This document shows positions 1 through 6,785 of a stretch of 6,805 nucleotides of DNA, in pieces. A program made the translations under genes and the position numbers. Source of the stretch: an uncultured Gammaproteobacteria bacterium (GTDB taxonomy: Bacteria > Pseudomonadota > Gammaproteobacteria > GCA-002705445 > GCA-002716945); NCBI GenBank assembly GCA_913041865.1, contig CAJWIW010000051.1, positions 1 to 6,805 of the forward strand, read 5' to 3'. The notes under the pieces are model-generated. The model searched no databases and was not told the DNA's origin. It worked only from the letters and a program-made list of their open reading frames with translations. Numbering within the stretch: the stretch's first letter is position 1; each line of letters opens with the position of its first letter.

Positions 1-49
1 TACATCGCTACGAACGATGGGGTCGGAGGTTCGAGTCCTTCCAGGCGCG
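1..49 (+). tRNA. tRNA-Arg (anticodon ACG), 3' part, cut by window edge
   Basis: This is the 3' part of a tRNA; the acceptor 5' strand, the D arm and the start lie outside the window. The anticodon stem pairs CATCG (3-7) with CGATG (15-19) around the loop CTACGAA (8-14), which places the ACG anticodon at 10-12. Wobble A34 in an Arg tRNA is the known target of the TadA deaminase, giving inosine to read CGU/CGC/CGA. The T arm follows (GGAGG 25-29, loop TTCGAGT 30-36, CCTTC 37-41), then the acceptor strand 42-48 and a G discriminator at 49. The next bases are AAAAA, so CCA is not encoded and must be added after transcription. It is probably co-transcribed with the next two tRNAs. Confidence 0.93.
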
Positions 50-73
50 AAAAACGTGATAAAATAGAATTAT

Positions 74-148
74 GGTGGGTGTAGCTCAGTTGGTTAGAGC
101 CCTGGGTTGTGGTTCCAGTTGTCGTGGGTTCGAGTCCCATCATCCACC
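74..148 (+). tRNA. tRNA-His (anticodon GTG)
   Basis: A complete cloverleaf closely resembling E. coli hisR. The acceptor strand GTGGGTG (75-81) pairs with CATCCAC (141-147). G74 supplies the encoded G-1 facing C73 (148), the identity pair that histidyl-tRNA synthetase needs. The anticodon stem CTGGG (102-106) pairs with TCCAG (114-118) around TTGTGGT, with anticodon GTG at 109-111. The T arm is GTGGG, TTCGAGT, CCCAT (124-140). The following bases are CTT, so there is no encoded CCA. It lies 24 bases after tRNA-Arg and 11 bases before tRNA-Leu, consistent with one polycistronic tRNA precursor. Confidence 0.97.
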
Positions 149-159
149 CTTTGATAAAT

Positions 160-240
<81 letters not shown>

Positions 241-250
241 TTCAAAATAT

Positions 251-499
251 ATGAATAAAATAATAAAATTTTTAATATTTTCTATGATTATCTCATCTTG
301 CACGTCGGGATATGGTTATAAATATATAAGCACGTCACATACAAATCTCTGTCTTTCTGAGGAAAAAAAAGAATGTATTAAAGCTATTGATGAGAGATGC
401 AAATCAGATTATATAATTGATTCAATACAAAAATATGAATACTACATCGATTCTGATAAAATAATTATTAAATTTAATTGCAGGAATAGGAATGGGTAA
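251..499 (+). CDS. Small putative lipoprotein, unrecognised
   Basis: This 82-residue protein is not one I recognise. The N-terminus looks like a lipoprotein signal peptide: Lys at 3 and 6, a hydrophobic run (about residues 4-14), then Ile-Ser-Ser-Cys, a plausible lipobox with Cys17 as the lipidated residue. The mature part would be about 66 residues, polar, rich in Tyr, Lys and Ile, with four further cysteines (34, 42, 50, 77) that could form disulfides in the periplasm. There is no transmembrane segment beyond the signal. The start is the only ATG after tRNA-Leu and has no Shine-Dalgarno sequence. The stop overlaps the next gene by 8 bases, suggesting translational coupling. The lipobox, length and overlap argue that it is real, but conservation is untested and a chance frame in AT-rich DNA is possible. 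Confidence 0.68.
   Translation: MNKIIKFLIFSMIISSCTSGYGYKYISTSHTNLCLSEEKKECIKAIDERCKSDYIIDSIQKYEYYIDSDKIIIKFNCRNRNG
454..462 (+). promoter_or_regulatory. Candidate extended -10 promoter for the 492-917 gene and tig
   Basis: TGATAAAAT fits an extended -10 element (TGn followed by TATAAT with one mismatch). No good -35 box is present, which extended -10 promoters tolerate. Transcription would start near 468-470, about 23 bases before the ATG at 492, leaving room for the good ribosome binding site there. It lies inside the lipoprotein gene. AT-rich DNA yields such matches by chance, so confidence is low. Confidence 0.35.
482..491 (+). promoter_or_regulatory. Ribosome binding site fixing the start at 492
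   Basis: AGGAATAGGA holds two Shine-Dalgarno-like cores just before the ATG at 492; AGGA at 482-485 is 6 bases from the start codon. It is one of only two clear Shine-Dalgarno sequences in the window and supports 492 as the start. It lies inside the last codons of the upstream lipoprotein gene. Confidence 0.7.
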
Positions 500-917
500 A
501 GTATTTATTAACGAGTTTAAAAAAAAACTTGCGAAAAAAACACAGAAAGCATCGATTGACAGACAAACTGTAAGCGTCAATCTTAAATCTTTACACGATG
601 AGCGGACTAGACGATTTAATAATGGTCTATCAAAATATTTGGCTAATAAAAAAATTAGAGAAAGATTAAAGAAAATTAACGATTTTACTATCATTCTTGA
701 TATGCCATTTGCTACAAGCCAGTATGGAACTGCTCTGTGCAGATCTGTAAGCCTATCATTGACAGAAATCAATGAGAATAAAGAAATTTGGGAATGTGTA
801 ATATATCAAAATACAGAACTGGAAGAAAATGAGTCGTCTGTTGAAAAATTTGATAATGCACAAATTGCTATAGAGTATTTTATTAATCAAATCGTCAAAA
901 ATATAAGTAAAGCTTGA
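492..917 (+). CDS. Hypothetical protein with basic N-terminal and acidic C-terminal halves
   Basis: I do not recognise this 141-residue protein. Residues 1-61 hold 19 Lys/Arg against 5 Asp/Glu and look helical and nucleic-acid- or ribosome-friendly, with clusters at 10-16, 38-41 and 53-61. Residues 63-90 look like beta strands (an Ile-Ile-Leu-Asp segment, then Ser-Val-Ser-Leu-Ser-Leu). Residues 91-128 hold 11 acidic against 2 basic residues. No signal peptide or membrane segment is seen, so it is probably cytoplasmic. The start is backed by a good ribosome binding site. The TGA stop directly abuts the tig ATG and the 5' end overlaps the lipoprotein gene, so it is very likely in the tig operon. 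A role beside trigger factor in RNA or nascent-chain handling is only inferred from charge and position. Confidence 0.85.
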   Translation: MGKVFINEFKKKLAKKTQKASIDRQTVSVNLKSLHDERTRRFNNGLSKYLANKKIRERLKKINDFTIILDMPFATSQYGTALCRSVSLSLTEINENKEIWECVIYQNTELEENESSVEKFDNAQIAIEYFINQIVKNISKA

Positions 918-2222
918 ATGAAAAAAGTTGTAAAGATAACAAAAACAGATGGGCTATTTAGATGTCTAAATATTGTTGTTGATAAAGAGGATTATAATCA
1001 AAAATATAATGCATCATTAGCGAGTTATACTAATAATTCAAGTATTTCCGGCTTTAGGAAAGGTAAGGCCCCTAAGAATGTAATCATAGCAAAATTTGGT
1101 AAAAACATTCATTCAGATACTCTTGGTTTTTTGATCAATCATTCACTAGCAGAAGTTCTATCAGAAAAAGATTTACACCCTGCAAGCCCGCATCAAATAA
1201 ATATTGTAGATGAGGGATCGTCGAAATCTGATTTACAGTACAATGTAGAATTCGAAATTTATCCAGAATTTAAATTAAAAAATATTGAAGAAATCACAAT
1301 TGATGAGCCTGATGTAAATATTTCGAATGATGATGTGATGGATGTCATTGCAAACATAAGAAAACAGCATATAAAATGGGAGGAGAAAACTGATTTATCT
1401 AATGAGGGAGATAAGGTAATAATCGATTACAAAGCATTTGTTGGCTCCACACCAAATACCGAATTATCAAGAGATGATTTTGTATTTGTAATCGGTGAGG
1501 AAGTAAAAGGAGATGAGTCAACAGTGAATCTATTTAATCTATTTTATAAAAACTGCATCAAGCAAAAAAAAGATTCGGAGATGTCTTTTGATTTTAAAAT
1601 GCCACTATCTTATCCAGATAAAAAAATCTCGGGGAAAAATATTACTTACAAGATAAAAATTAAACAGATATTTTCAGGAGTAATTCCTGAACTCAATCAA
1701 GATTTCTATGCTAAGCTCGGACTTACTAATTCTTCTGATGATGAGTTTAAGCAGAGTGTGAACGAGCAAATGAAAATAGAACTTGGGAATAGAATAAAAC
1801 AAAATATGATTGCATCTATTAACGATAAACTTCTTAGTGAGATGTCATTTGATACACCGAAATATCTTTTGGATGATGAAGTAAAAAATATCAGAAAACA
1901 ATATGAAGGCATGATGAGAGAATTAGATGATAAGACTACAATTGAACTTAACACGATAGCACTTAAGCGTGTACGTCTAAATATTATTTACAGGAAAATA
2001 GCTGAAATAAATAAAATCTCTGCTACTAATCAGGATGTATTAAGTTATGTTAGTCAATCGAATGATCCAAATAAAAATGAGATCATGTCTAAGTTAAAAG
2101 AAGACAATAATCTAGCTAATCAAATCAAGCATAAAATAATAGAAGATGGTATAATCAACTTGTTGATTAGTAAGTGTAAAAAATCTAAGGTAAAAATGCA
2201 ATTTAACGAAATAGTGAACTGA
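918..2222 (+). CDS. tig: Trigger factor, ribosome-associated chaperone
   Basis: Trigger factor docks at the ribosomal exit tunnel and shields nascent chains in the cytoplasm. The protein has 434 residues, close to the E. coli length of 432. The N-terminal ribosome-binding domain (about 1-115) carries the signature GFRKGKAP at 45-52. The PPIase (FKBP-like) domain spans about 163-250, inserted between the two parts of the helical C-terminal chaperone domain (about 116-160 and 251-434). The PPIase part is divergent: strands such as GDKVIIDY (164-171) and DFVFVIG (187-193) remain, but the expected IPGFE-type stretch is replaced by a sequence around 194-215 without it, so isomerase activity is doubtful. 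The chaperone function does not depend on that activity in E. coli. The ATG directly follows the upstream stop with only weak Shine-Dalgarno potential, suggesting coupled translation; clpP follows after 3 bases. Confidence 0.97.
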   Translation: MKKVVKITKTDGLFRCLNIVVDKEDYNQKYNASLASYTNNSSISGFRKGKAPKNVIIAKFGKNIHSDTLGFLINHSLAEVLSEKDLHPASPHQINIVDEGSSKSDLQYNVEFEIYPEFKLKNIEEITIDEPDVNISNDDVMDVIANIRKQHIKWEEKTDLSNEGDKVIIDYKAFVGSTPNTELSRDDFVFVIGEEVKGDESTVNLFNLFYKNCIKQKKDSEMSFDFKMPLSYPDKKISGKNITYKIKIKQIFSGVIPELNQDFYAKLGLTNSSDDEFKQSVNEQMKIELGNRIKQNMIASINDKLLSEMSFDTPKYLLDDEVKNIRKQYEGMMRELDDKTTIELNTIALKRVRLNIIYRKIAEINKISATNQDVLSYVSQSNDPNKNEIMSKLKEDNNLANQIKHKIIEDGIINLLISKCKKSKVKMQFNEIVN

Positions 2223-2225
2223 AAT

Positions 2226-2843
2226 ATGAGCGATAAGATCAAAAATAATCTTGTACCAATGGTAGTGGAACAAACACCGAGAGGGGAAAGAGCTTTCGAC
2301 ATTTACTCAAGATTACTCAAAGAGAGAATAATTTTCGTAATTGGGCCAATAGATGATATTAGCTCTAATCTAGTTGTGGCACAGTTATTATTTCTAGAGT
2401 CTGAGAATCCTACTAAAGATATCAGTCTTTATATAAATTCACCTGGGGGTTCTGTGACTGCGGGTTTGTCTGTCTATGACACTATGCAATTCATTCAACC
2501 AGATGTTAGTACGCTTTGTGTCGGTCAAGCCGCGAGCATGGGAGCAATATTACTAGCAGGCGGTAAAGATGGAAAACGATATGCGCTACCAAATTCTCGC
2601 GTTATGATTCACCAACCATTAGGCAGCTTTCAAGGACAAGCTACAGATTTTGATATTCAGGCCAAAGAAATACTTAATATTAGGTCAAGACTTAATGAAA
2701 TCCTCTCTAAACATACAAAACAAACTCTTAAAAAGATCCAAAACGATACCGAAAGGGATAATTTTATGATTGCCGAAGACGCTAAGAAATATGGGATAAT
2801 TGATGATATCCTGGAATCAAGAGAAGTCAAAACCACTTCATAA
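2226..2843 (+). CDS. clpP: ATP-dependent Clp protease, proteolytic subunit ClpP
   Basis: ClpP forms a barrel of two heptamer rings that degrades proteins fed by ClpX (or ClpA) in the cytoplasm. The 205 residues match the family (E. coli 207). The catalytic triad is intact: Ser104 in GQAASMGA, His129 in MIHQP and Asp178 in ERDNF, with the same spacing as E. coli Ser97/His122/Asp171 (mature numbering). The oxyanion-hole segment SPGGSV lies at 72-77. By alignment to the E. coli mature end, the first seven residues would be the self-cleaved propeptide, with LVPMV just after it. The gene starts 3 bases after the tig stop with no Shine-Dalgarno, so it is probably co-transcribed and translationally coupled with tig. 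The clpP-clpX order is the usual one. Confidence 0.98.
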   Translation: MSDKIKNNLVPMVVEQTPRGERAFDIYSRLLKERIIFVIGPIDDISSNLVVAQLLFLESENPTKDISLYINSPGGSVTAGLSVYDTMQFIQPDVSTLCVGQAASMGAILLAGGKDGKRYALPNSRVMIHQPLGSFQGQATDFDIQAKEILNIRSRLNEILSKHTKQTLKKIQNDTERDNFMIAEDAKKYGIIDDILESREVKTTS

Positions 2844-2863
2844 CTAGTGTTTTACTGATAATT

Positions 2864-2892
2864 TTTACATTTTTCGAAAAGAAAGGTATAAT
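2864..2892 (+). promoter_or_regulatory. Sigma70-type promoter for clpX
   Basis: TTTACA at 2864-2869 (5 of 6 to consensus) and a perfect TATAAT at 2887-2892 are separated by the optimal 17 bases. They occupy the 57-base clpP-clpX spacer. Transcription would start about 6-8 bases after the -10 box, at 2898-2900, almost on the clpX ATG at 2901. This gives clpX its own promoter besides any read-through from tig-clpP. Confidence 0.72.
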
Positions 2893-2900
2893 TTTTAATA

Positions 2901-4166
2901 ATGGATACCAACACGAAAGATTCCAATAAACTACTACATTGTTCATTTTGTGGTAAAAATCAGAACGAAGTAAGTAAGCTCATAGCTGGCCCATCAGTAT
3001 TTATATGTGATGAATGTGTCGACTTATGTAACGAAATTATAAGAGATGAATTAGAAGAAAAATCCCTTAAAACTAGGAAGAATCTACCAAAACCTCATGA
3101 AATTAAAAATATACTAGATGAATATGTCATTGGTCAGAATCATGCAAAAAAAGTACTATCTGTAGCCGTTTACAATCATTATAAAAGGTTAAACTCGAAG
3201 GCTACTAAAACAGAAGTAGAGTTAAATAAAAGCAATGTCTTACTAATTGGGCCCACAGGTTCAGGCAAAACACTTTTAGCTGAGACACTTGCTCGACTCT
3301 TAAATGTTCCTTTCACAATAGCAGACGCAACAACGCTGACTGAGGCTGGATATGTTGGTGAAGACGTTGAAAATATTATTCAAAAATTACTGCAGAAGTG
3401 TGATTATGATGTCGAGAAAGCGCAGACAGGAATTGTGTACATCGATGAAATAGACAAAATATCAAGAAAATCTGACAATCCGTCGATTACAAGAGATGTA
3501 TCAGGTGAGGGTGTACAACAAGCACTCCTCAAGCTCATCGAGGGTACAGTTGCTTCAGTACCACCACAAGGAGGAAGAAAACACCCCCAGCAGGAATTCC
3601 TCCAGGTAGATACGTCTAATATCTTATTCATAGTAGGTGGTGCTTTTTCTGGGCTGGATAAGATTATCCAAGACAGAACTGATAAATCAGGTATCGGGTT
3701 TGGTGCAAATGTTAGAGATATAACGACGAAAGTTAGTCTAGCAGAAATGCTAAACACTGTAGGGCCAGAGGATTTGATAAAGTATGGACTAATACCTGAG
3801 TTTGTTGGTAGATTGCCCGTTATAGCAACTTTAGAAGAATTAGATGAAGAATCATTAGTAAAAATACTCACAACGCCCAAGAATGCACTAATCAAACAAT
3901 ATCAAAGATTATTCCAAATGGAAGAATGCGATCTAGAGTTTAGAGAAGATGCGTTATTAAGTATAGCTAGGAAAGCTATGGAGCGAAAAACAGGCGCTAG
4001 AGGACTCCGCACGTTATTAGAAAAGACACTTTTAGATACAATGTATGACTTACCCTCTGCTGATGATATTGACAAAGTAGTCATAGACAAGTCTGTAATA
4101 GAGTCGTCTAATAAACCCTTGCTTATTTATGGTAAAAATAAAACAAAGGTTAATTCGAAAGATTAA
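2901..4166 (+). CDS. clpX: Clp protease ATP-binding subunit ClpX, AAA+ unfoldase
   Basis: ClpX is a hexameric unfoldase that recognises tagged proteins (such as ssrA-tagged chains), unfolds them with ATP and threads them into ClpP. At 421 residues it is full length (E. coli 424). The N-terminal zinc-binding domain has Cys14, Cys17, Cys36 and Cys39. The AAA+ module shows Walker A GPTGSGKT (117-124), pore loop GYVG (150-153), Walker B VYIDEID (179-185), the RKH loop (226-228), the ClpP-docking IGF loop (265-267) and sensor-2 GARGLR (365-370). All key residues are present, so an active ClpXP is expected. The start matches the usual distance to the first zinc Cys. A GAAAGG at 2881-2886 lies 14 bases before the ATG, too far to be a normal ribosome binding site, and it would lie upstream of the predicted transcript start. 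Confidence 0.98.
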   Translation: MDTNTKDSNKLLHCSFCGKNQNEVSKLIAGPSVFICDECVDLCNEIIRDELEEKSLKTRKNLPKPHEIKNILDEYVIGQNHAKKVLSVAVYNHYKRLNSKATKTEVELNKSNVLLIGPTGSGKTLLAETLARLLNVPFTIADATTLTEAGYVGEDVENIIQKLLQKCDYDVEKAQTGIVYIDEIDKISRKSDNPSITRDVSGEGVQQALLKLIEGTVASVPPQGGRKHPQQEFLQVDTSNILFIVGGAFSGLDKIIQDRTDKSGIGFGANVRDITTKVSLAEMLNTVGPEDLIKYGLIPEFVGRLPVIATLEELDEESLVKILTTPKNALIKQYQRLFQMEECDLEFREDALLSIARKAMERKTGARGLRTLLEKTLLDTMYDLPSADDIDKVVIDKSVIESSNKPLLIYGKNKTKVNSKD

Positions 4167-4196
4167 GTTGAATATATACGGGTAGACCCATATATT
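4167..4196 (+). promoter_or_regulatory. Heat-shock (sigma32-like) promoter for lon, overlapped by a sigma70-like one
   Basis: GTTGAAT at 4167-4173 resembles the RpoH -35 element CTTGAAA, and ACCCATAT at 4186-4193 matches the RpoH -10 element CCCCATNT at all but the first position, with a 12-base gap that is within the normal range. Transcription would start near 4199-4201, about 27 bases before lon. The same stretch can be read as a sigma70 promoter: TTGAAT (4168-4173), 17 bases, TATATT (4191-4196). Lon is a classical RpoH target in E. coli, which supports the call; experimental proof is lacking. Confidence 0.6.
4174..4195 (+). repeat. Imperfect inverted repeat in the clpX-lon spacer
   Basis: ATATA and GGG (4174-4178, 4180-4182) pair with CCC and TATAT (4187-4189, 4191-4195) around the loop TAGA, with one C/A mismatch. 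No T-run follows, so it is not a typical terminator. It lies across the candidate lon promoter, so it could be an operator or simply a by-product of the promoter boxes; it could also fold at the 3' end of clpX read-through mRNA. Confidence 0.4.
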
Positions 4197-4226
4197 AGAA
4201 ATAGTTAGATAATTTTCGATGTTGTT

Positions 4227-6629
4227 ATGAGTAAAAAACAAATACCAGTACTTCCTCTTAGAGATGTAGTTGTCTACCCAAATATGGTGGTGCCATTATT
4301 TGTAGGTAGAAAGAAATCTATAAAATCCCTTGAAGACTCTATGAATGAGTTCGACAAACATATACTACTAATTACGCAGAAGTCTCCAGATGTAGATGAT
4401 CCTAATGAAAATGAGTTGTATAGCATTGGCTGTCTAGCTACGATCCTTCAATTGTTAAAATTACCTGATGGAACAATGAAAGTGCTAGTAGAAGGTTCAT
4501 CCAGAGCCCAAATTAATAAACTTTCCAGTGTAGATGGTTCATTATATGCAGATTATTTAGAGATGACACCGTCGAGTCGGTTACCTTCTACACACGAAGA
4601 TGCTCTGAGCAGAACTCTTGAAGATACATTTAATCAGTACGTTAAGCTTAATAAAAAAATACCACCAGAGGTACTCTCTTCTATAGCTGGTGTTGAAGAT
4701 TTATCAAAACTCTCTGATAGCATAGCAGCGCATATGACGATGAGGCTCGAGGAAAAACAAGAGGTACTGGAGATAGTGGATACAAAAGCTCGCGTTGAAT
4801 ATCTAATAAAAACAATGAATTCAGAGTTAGACGTTCTTCAAGTTGAGAAAAAAATTCGTGGTCGTGTTAAGCAACAAATGGAAAAAAGTCAGCGAGAATA
4901 CTATTTGAATGAACAAATGAAAGCTATCCAAAAAGAATTAGGTGAAATCGGTGAGGAGCCTAATGATTTTGATGCGATAGAGAAGAAAATTGAGTCTGCA
5001 GGATTATCAAAAGAGGCAAAAGAAAAAATTACCTCTGAATTTAACAAATTCAAAATGATGTCGCCTATGTCGGCAGAGGCCACTGTTGTAAGAAACTATA
5101 TTGACACTGTCCTGAACTTGCCATGGAAAACTGAGACAGAAGTCAATAGTGATATAACTCACGCAGAAAAGATATTAGATGAAGATCATCACGGCTTAGA
5201 AAAAGTTAAAGAACGAATATTAGAATATCTTGCAGTTAACAAACGGGTTCAGAAACTGAAAGGACCAATTTTATGTCTTGTTGGTCCACCAGGTGTTGGT
5301 AAAACATCACTTGGTATTTCTATAGCTAGAGCAACTAATAGAAAATTTATAAAGATGTCACTAGGTGGTGTTAGAGATGAGGCCGAAATCAGAGGCCATA
5401 GGAAAACATACATAGGATCAATGCCAGGTAAGGTTATTCAGAACCTCAGTAAGGTAAAGACAAAAAACCCTCTATTTCTTCTTGATGAAATCGATAAAAT
5501 GGCAATGGATTTTCGAGGAGATCCATCATCTGCCCTTTTAGAAGTTTTAGACCCTGAGCAAAATTTCGCTTTTAATGATCATTATCTAGAGATAGATTTT
5601 GACTTGTCTGATGTAATGTTTATTGCAACTGCAAATTCAACTGATTCGATTCCTACTCCGTTACTAGATAGAATGGAAGTCATTCGATTACCGGGTTACA
5701 CTGAAGACGAAAAAGTAGATATCGCTAAGAAGTACTTATTAATGAAGCAGTTTAAGCAGAATGGGCTTAAGTCAAAAGAGCTCTCAATTACCATTCCAGT
5801 AATAAGAGACATAATACGTTCTTACACACGAGAAGCAGGAGTTCGTGGTTTAGATAGAGCCATATCAAAAATATGCAGAAAAGTAGTTAAAGAGATTATG
5901 ACAAACTCTCCGACCTCAACTGTTAAAGTAAACCCATCGAATTTATCAAATTATCTTGGGGTAAAATCCTATAGTTTCGGCAGTATCGATAAAAAAGATA
6001 TGATTGGTCAAGTTAATGGTCTAGCTTGGACCTCCGTTGGCGGTGAACTTTTAAGAATCGAATGCGCATTAATGAATGGTAAGGGAAAAGTGACACAAAC
6101 TGGAAAGCTAGGAGATGTAATGCAGGAGTCGATTAAAGCTGCGATTACTGTAGTAAGAACTAGATCGTCATCGCTAGGCATAGATACGCAATTCTATGAT
6201 AACAAAGACATTCATATCCATGTTCCAGAGGGCGCTACACCAAAAGATGGACCTAGCGCAGGAATCAGTATGGCTCTTGCTGTCGCATCCTCGCTATCAA
6301 ATACACCGGTTAGATCTGATGTTGCTATGACTGGTGAAATTACTCTCAGGGGCGAGGTTTTGGAAATCGGCGGTCTGAAGGAAAAACTCTTGGCTGCACT
6401 AAGAGGAGGCATTAAAGAAGTCCTTATTCCTAAAGATAATGAGAAGGACCTCATAGAAATACCTGATAATGTTAAAAAAGGACTTAAAATCACACCTGTA
6501 AAGTTAGTTGATGAAGTTTTTGCTATTGCCTTAAAAAGTAAACCCTCTAAAAATAAATCAGTAAGTAAAAAATCGTCTGTTCAAGATAAAAAATCAAAAC
6601 CTACTTCCACAAAAAGGCTGCCGCACTAA
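4227..6629 (+). CDS. lon: Lon protease, ATP-dependent serine protease
   Basis: Lon is a homohexameric cytoplasmic protease that degrades misfolded proteins and selected regulators. It has 800 residues (E. coli 784). The N-terminal substrate-binding domain (about 5-195) opens with the typical IPVLPLRDVVVYPNM and is followed by a coiled-coil-like helical part (about 200-300). The AAA+ domain has Walker A GPPGVGKT (353-360), Walker B PLFLLDEID (415-423) and sensor-2-region GVRGLDR (538-544). The protease domain has the catalytic dyad Ser677 in PKDGPSAG and Lys720 in GGLKEK, with the E. coli spacing of 43. An unusual Lys/Ser-rich tail (771-800) follows the conserved end. There is no Shine-Dalgarno before the ATG, but the conserved N-terminus fixes the start. 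It has its own heat-shock-like promoter and precedes an HU gene, as in many gammaproteobacteria. Confidence 0.98.
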   Translation: MSKKQIPVLPLRDVVVYPNMVVPLFVGRKKSIKSLEDSMNEFDKHILLITQKSPDVDDPNENELYSIGCLATILQLLKLPDGTMKVLVEGSSRAQINKLSSVDGSLYADYLEMTPSSRLPSTHEDALSRTLEDTFNQYVKLNKKIPPEVLSSIAGVEDLSKLSDSIAAHMTMRLEEKQEVLEIVDTKARVEYLIKTMNSELDVLQVEKKIRGRVKQQMEKSQREYYLNEQMKAIQKELGEIGEEPNDFDAIEKKIESAGLSKEAKEKITSEFNKFKMMSPMSAEATVVRNYIDTVLNLPWKTETEVNSDITHAEKILDEDHHGLEKVKERILEYLAVNKRVQKLKGPILCLVGPPGVGKTSLGISIARATNRKFIKMSLGGVRDEAEIRGHRKTYIGSMPGKVIQNLSKVKTKNPLFLLDEIDKMAMDFRGDPSSALLEVLDPEQNFAFNDHYLEIDFDLSDVMFIATANSTDSIPTPLLDRMEVIRLPGYTEDEKVDIAKKYLLMKQFKQNGLKSKELSITIPVIRDIIRSYTREAGVRGLDRAISKICRKVVKEIMTNSPTSTVKVNPSNLSNYLGVKSYSFGSIDKKDMIGQVNGLAWTSVGGELLRIECALMNGKGKVTQTGKLGDVMQESIKAAITVVRTRSSSLGIDTQFYDNKDIHIHVPEGATPKDGPSAGISMALAVASSLSNTPVRSDVAMTGEITLRGEVLEIGGLKEKLLAALRGGIKEVLIPKDNEKDLIEIPDNVKKGLKITPVKLVDEVFAIALKSKPSKNKSVSKKSSVQDKKSKPTSTKRLPH

Positions 6630-6722
6630 CACATTTTTTTTTATATGTAAATGCTCAAAAAACGCATTGATTTATATCTACATTTAGCAAAATGCTGTAA
6701 AATAATTAAAACTTAGTTTTTT

Positions 6723-6740
6723 TAGAATAGACATATTCTA
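6723..6740 (+). repeat. Perfect 7-bp inverted repeat upstream of the HU gene
   Basis: TAGAATA (6723-6729) and TATTCTA (6734-6740) are perfect reverse complements around the loop GACA. The preceding T-run (6717-6723) and following TTT make it AT-rich, and the stem has only one G-C pair, so it would be a weak RNA hairpin or terminator. As DNA it could be an operator near the HU promoter. It lies 50 bases before the start codon. Confidence 0.5.
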
Positions 6741-6780
6741 TTTAATTAACAAAATAACAAATATCAAACGCACACAAAGT

Positions 6781-6785
6781 AGAGG
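6781..6785 (+). promoter_or_regulatory. Ribosome binding site of the HU gene
   Basis: AGAGG sits 5 bases before the ATG at 6791. It is a clear Shine-Dalgarno sequence, in contrast to tig, clpP, clpX and lon, and fits a highly expressed protein such as HU. Confidence 0.7.

Noticed and set aside
422..772. A 116-codon minus-strand frame
   Set aside because: It lies antisense to the well-supported gene at 492-917 and the end of the lipoprotein gene, and the neighbouring genes all run on the + strand.
2152..2169. A 7-bp inverted repeat with loop CTTG near the end of tig
   Set aside because: It is AT-rich and coding; about one such repeat is expected by chance in a window of this size and composition, and no T-run follows.
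3404..3895. A 163-codon minus-strand frame inside clpX
   Set aside because: It is a shadow of the highly conserved ClpX AAA+ coding sequence; its Ser/Pro-rich product looks like an antisense translation.
6212..6493. A 93-codon minus-strand frame inside lon
   Set aside because: It is antisense to the conserved Lon protease domain and has no independent support.
6634..6642. A run of nine T after lon, as a rho-independent terminator
   Set aside because: No GC-rich stem could be found directly before it.
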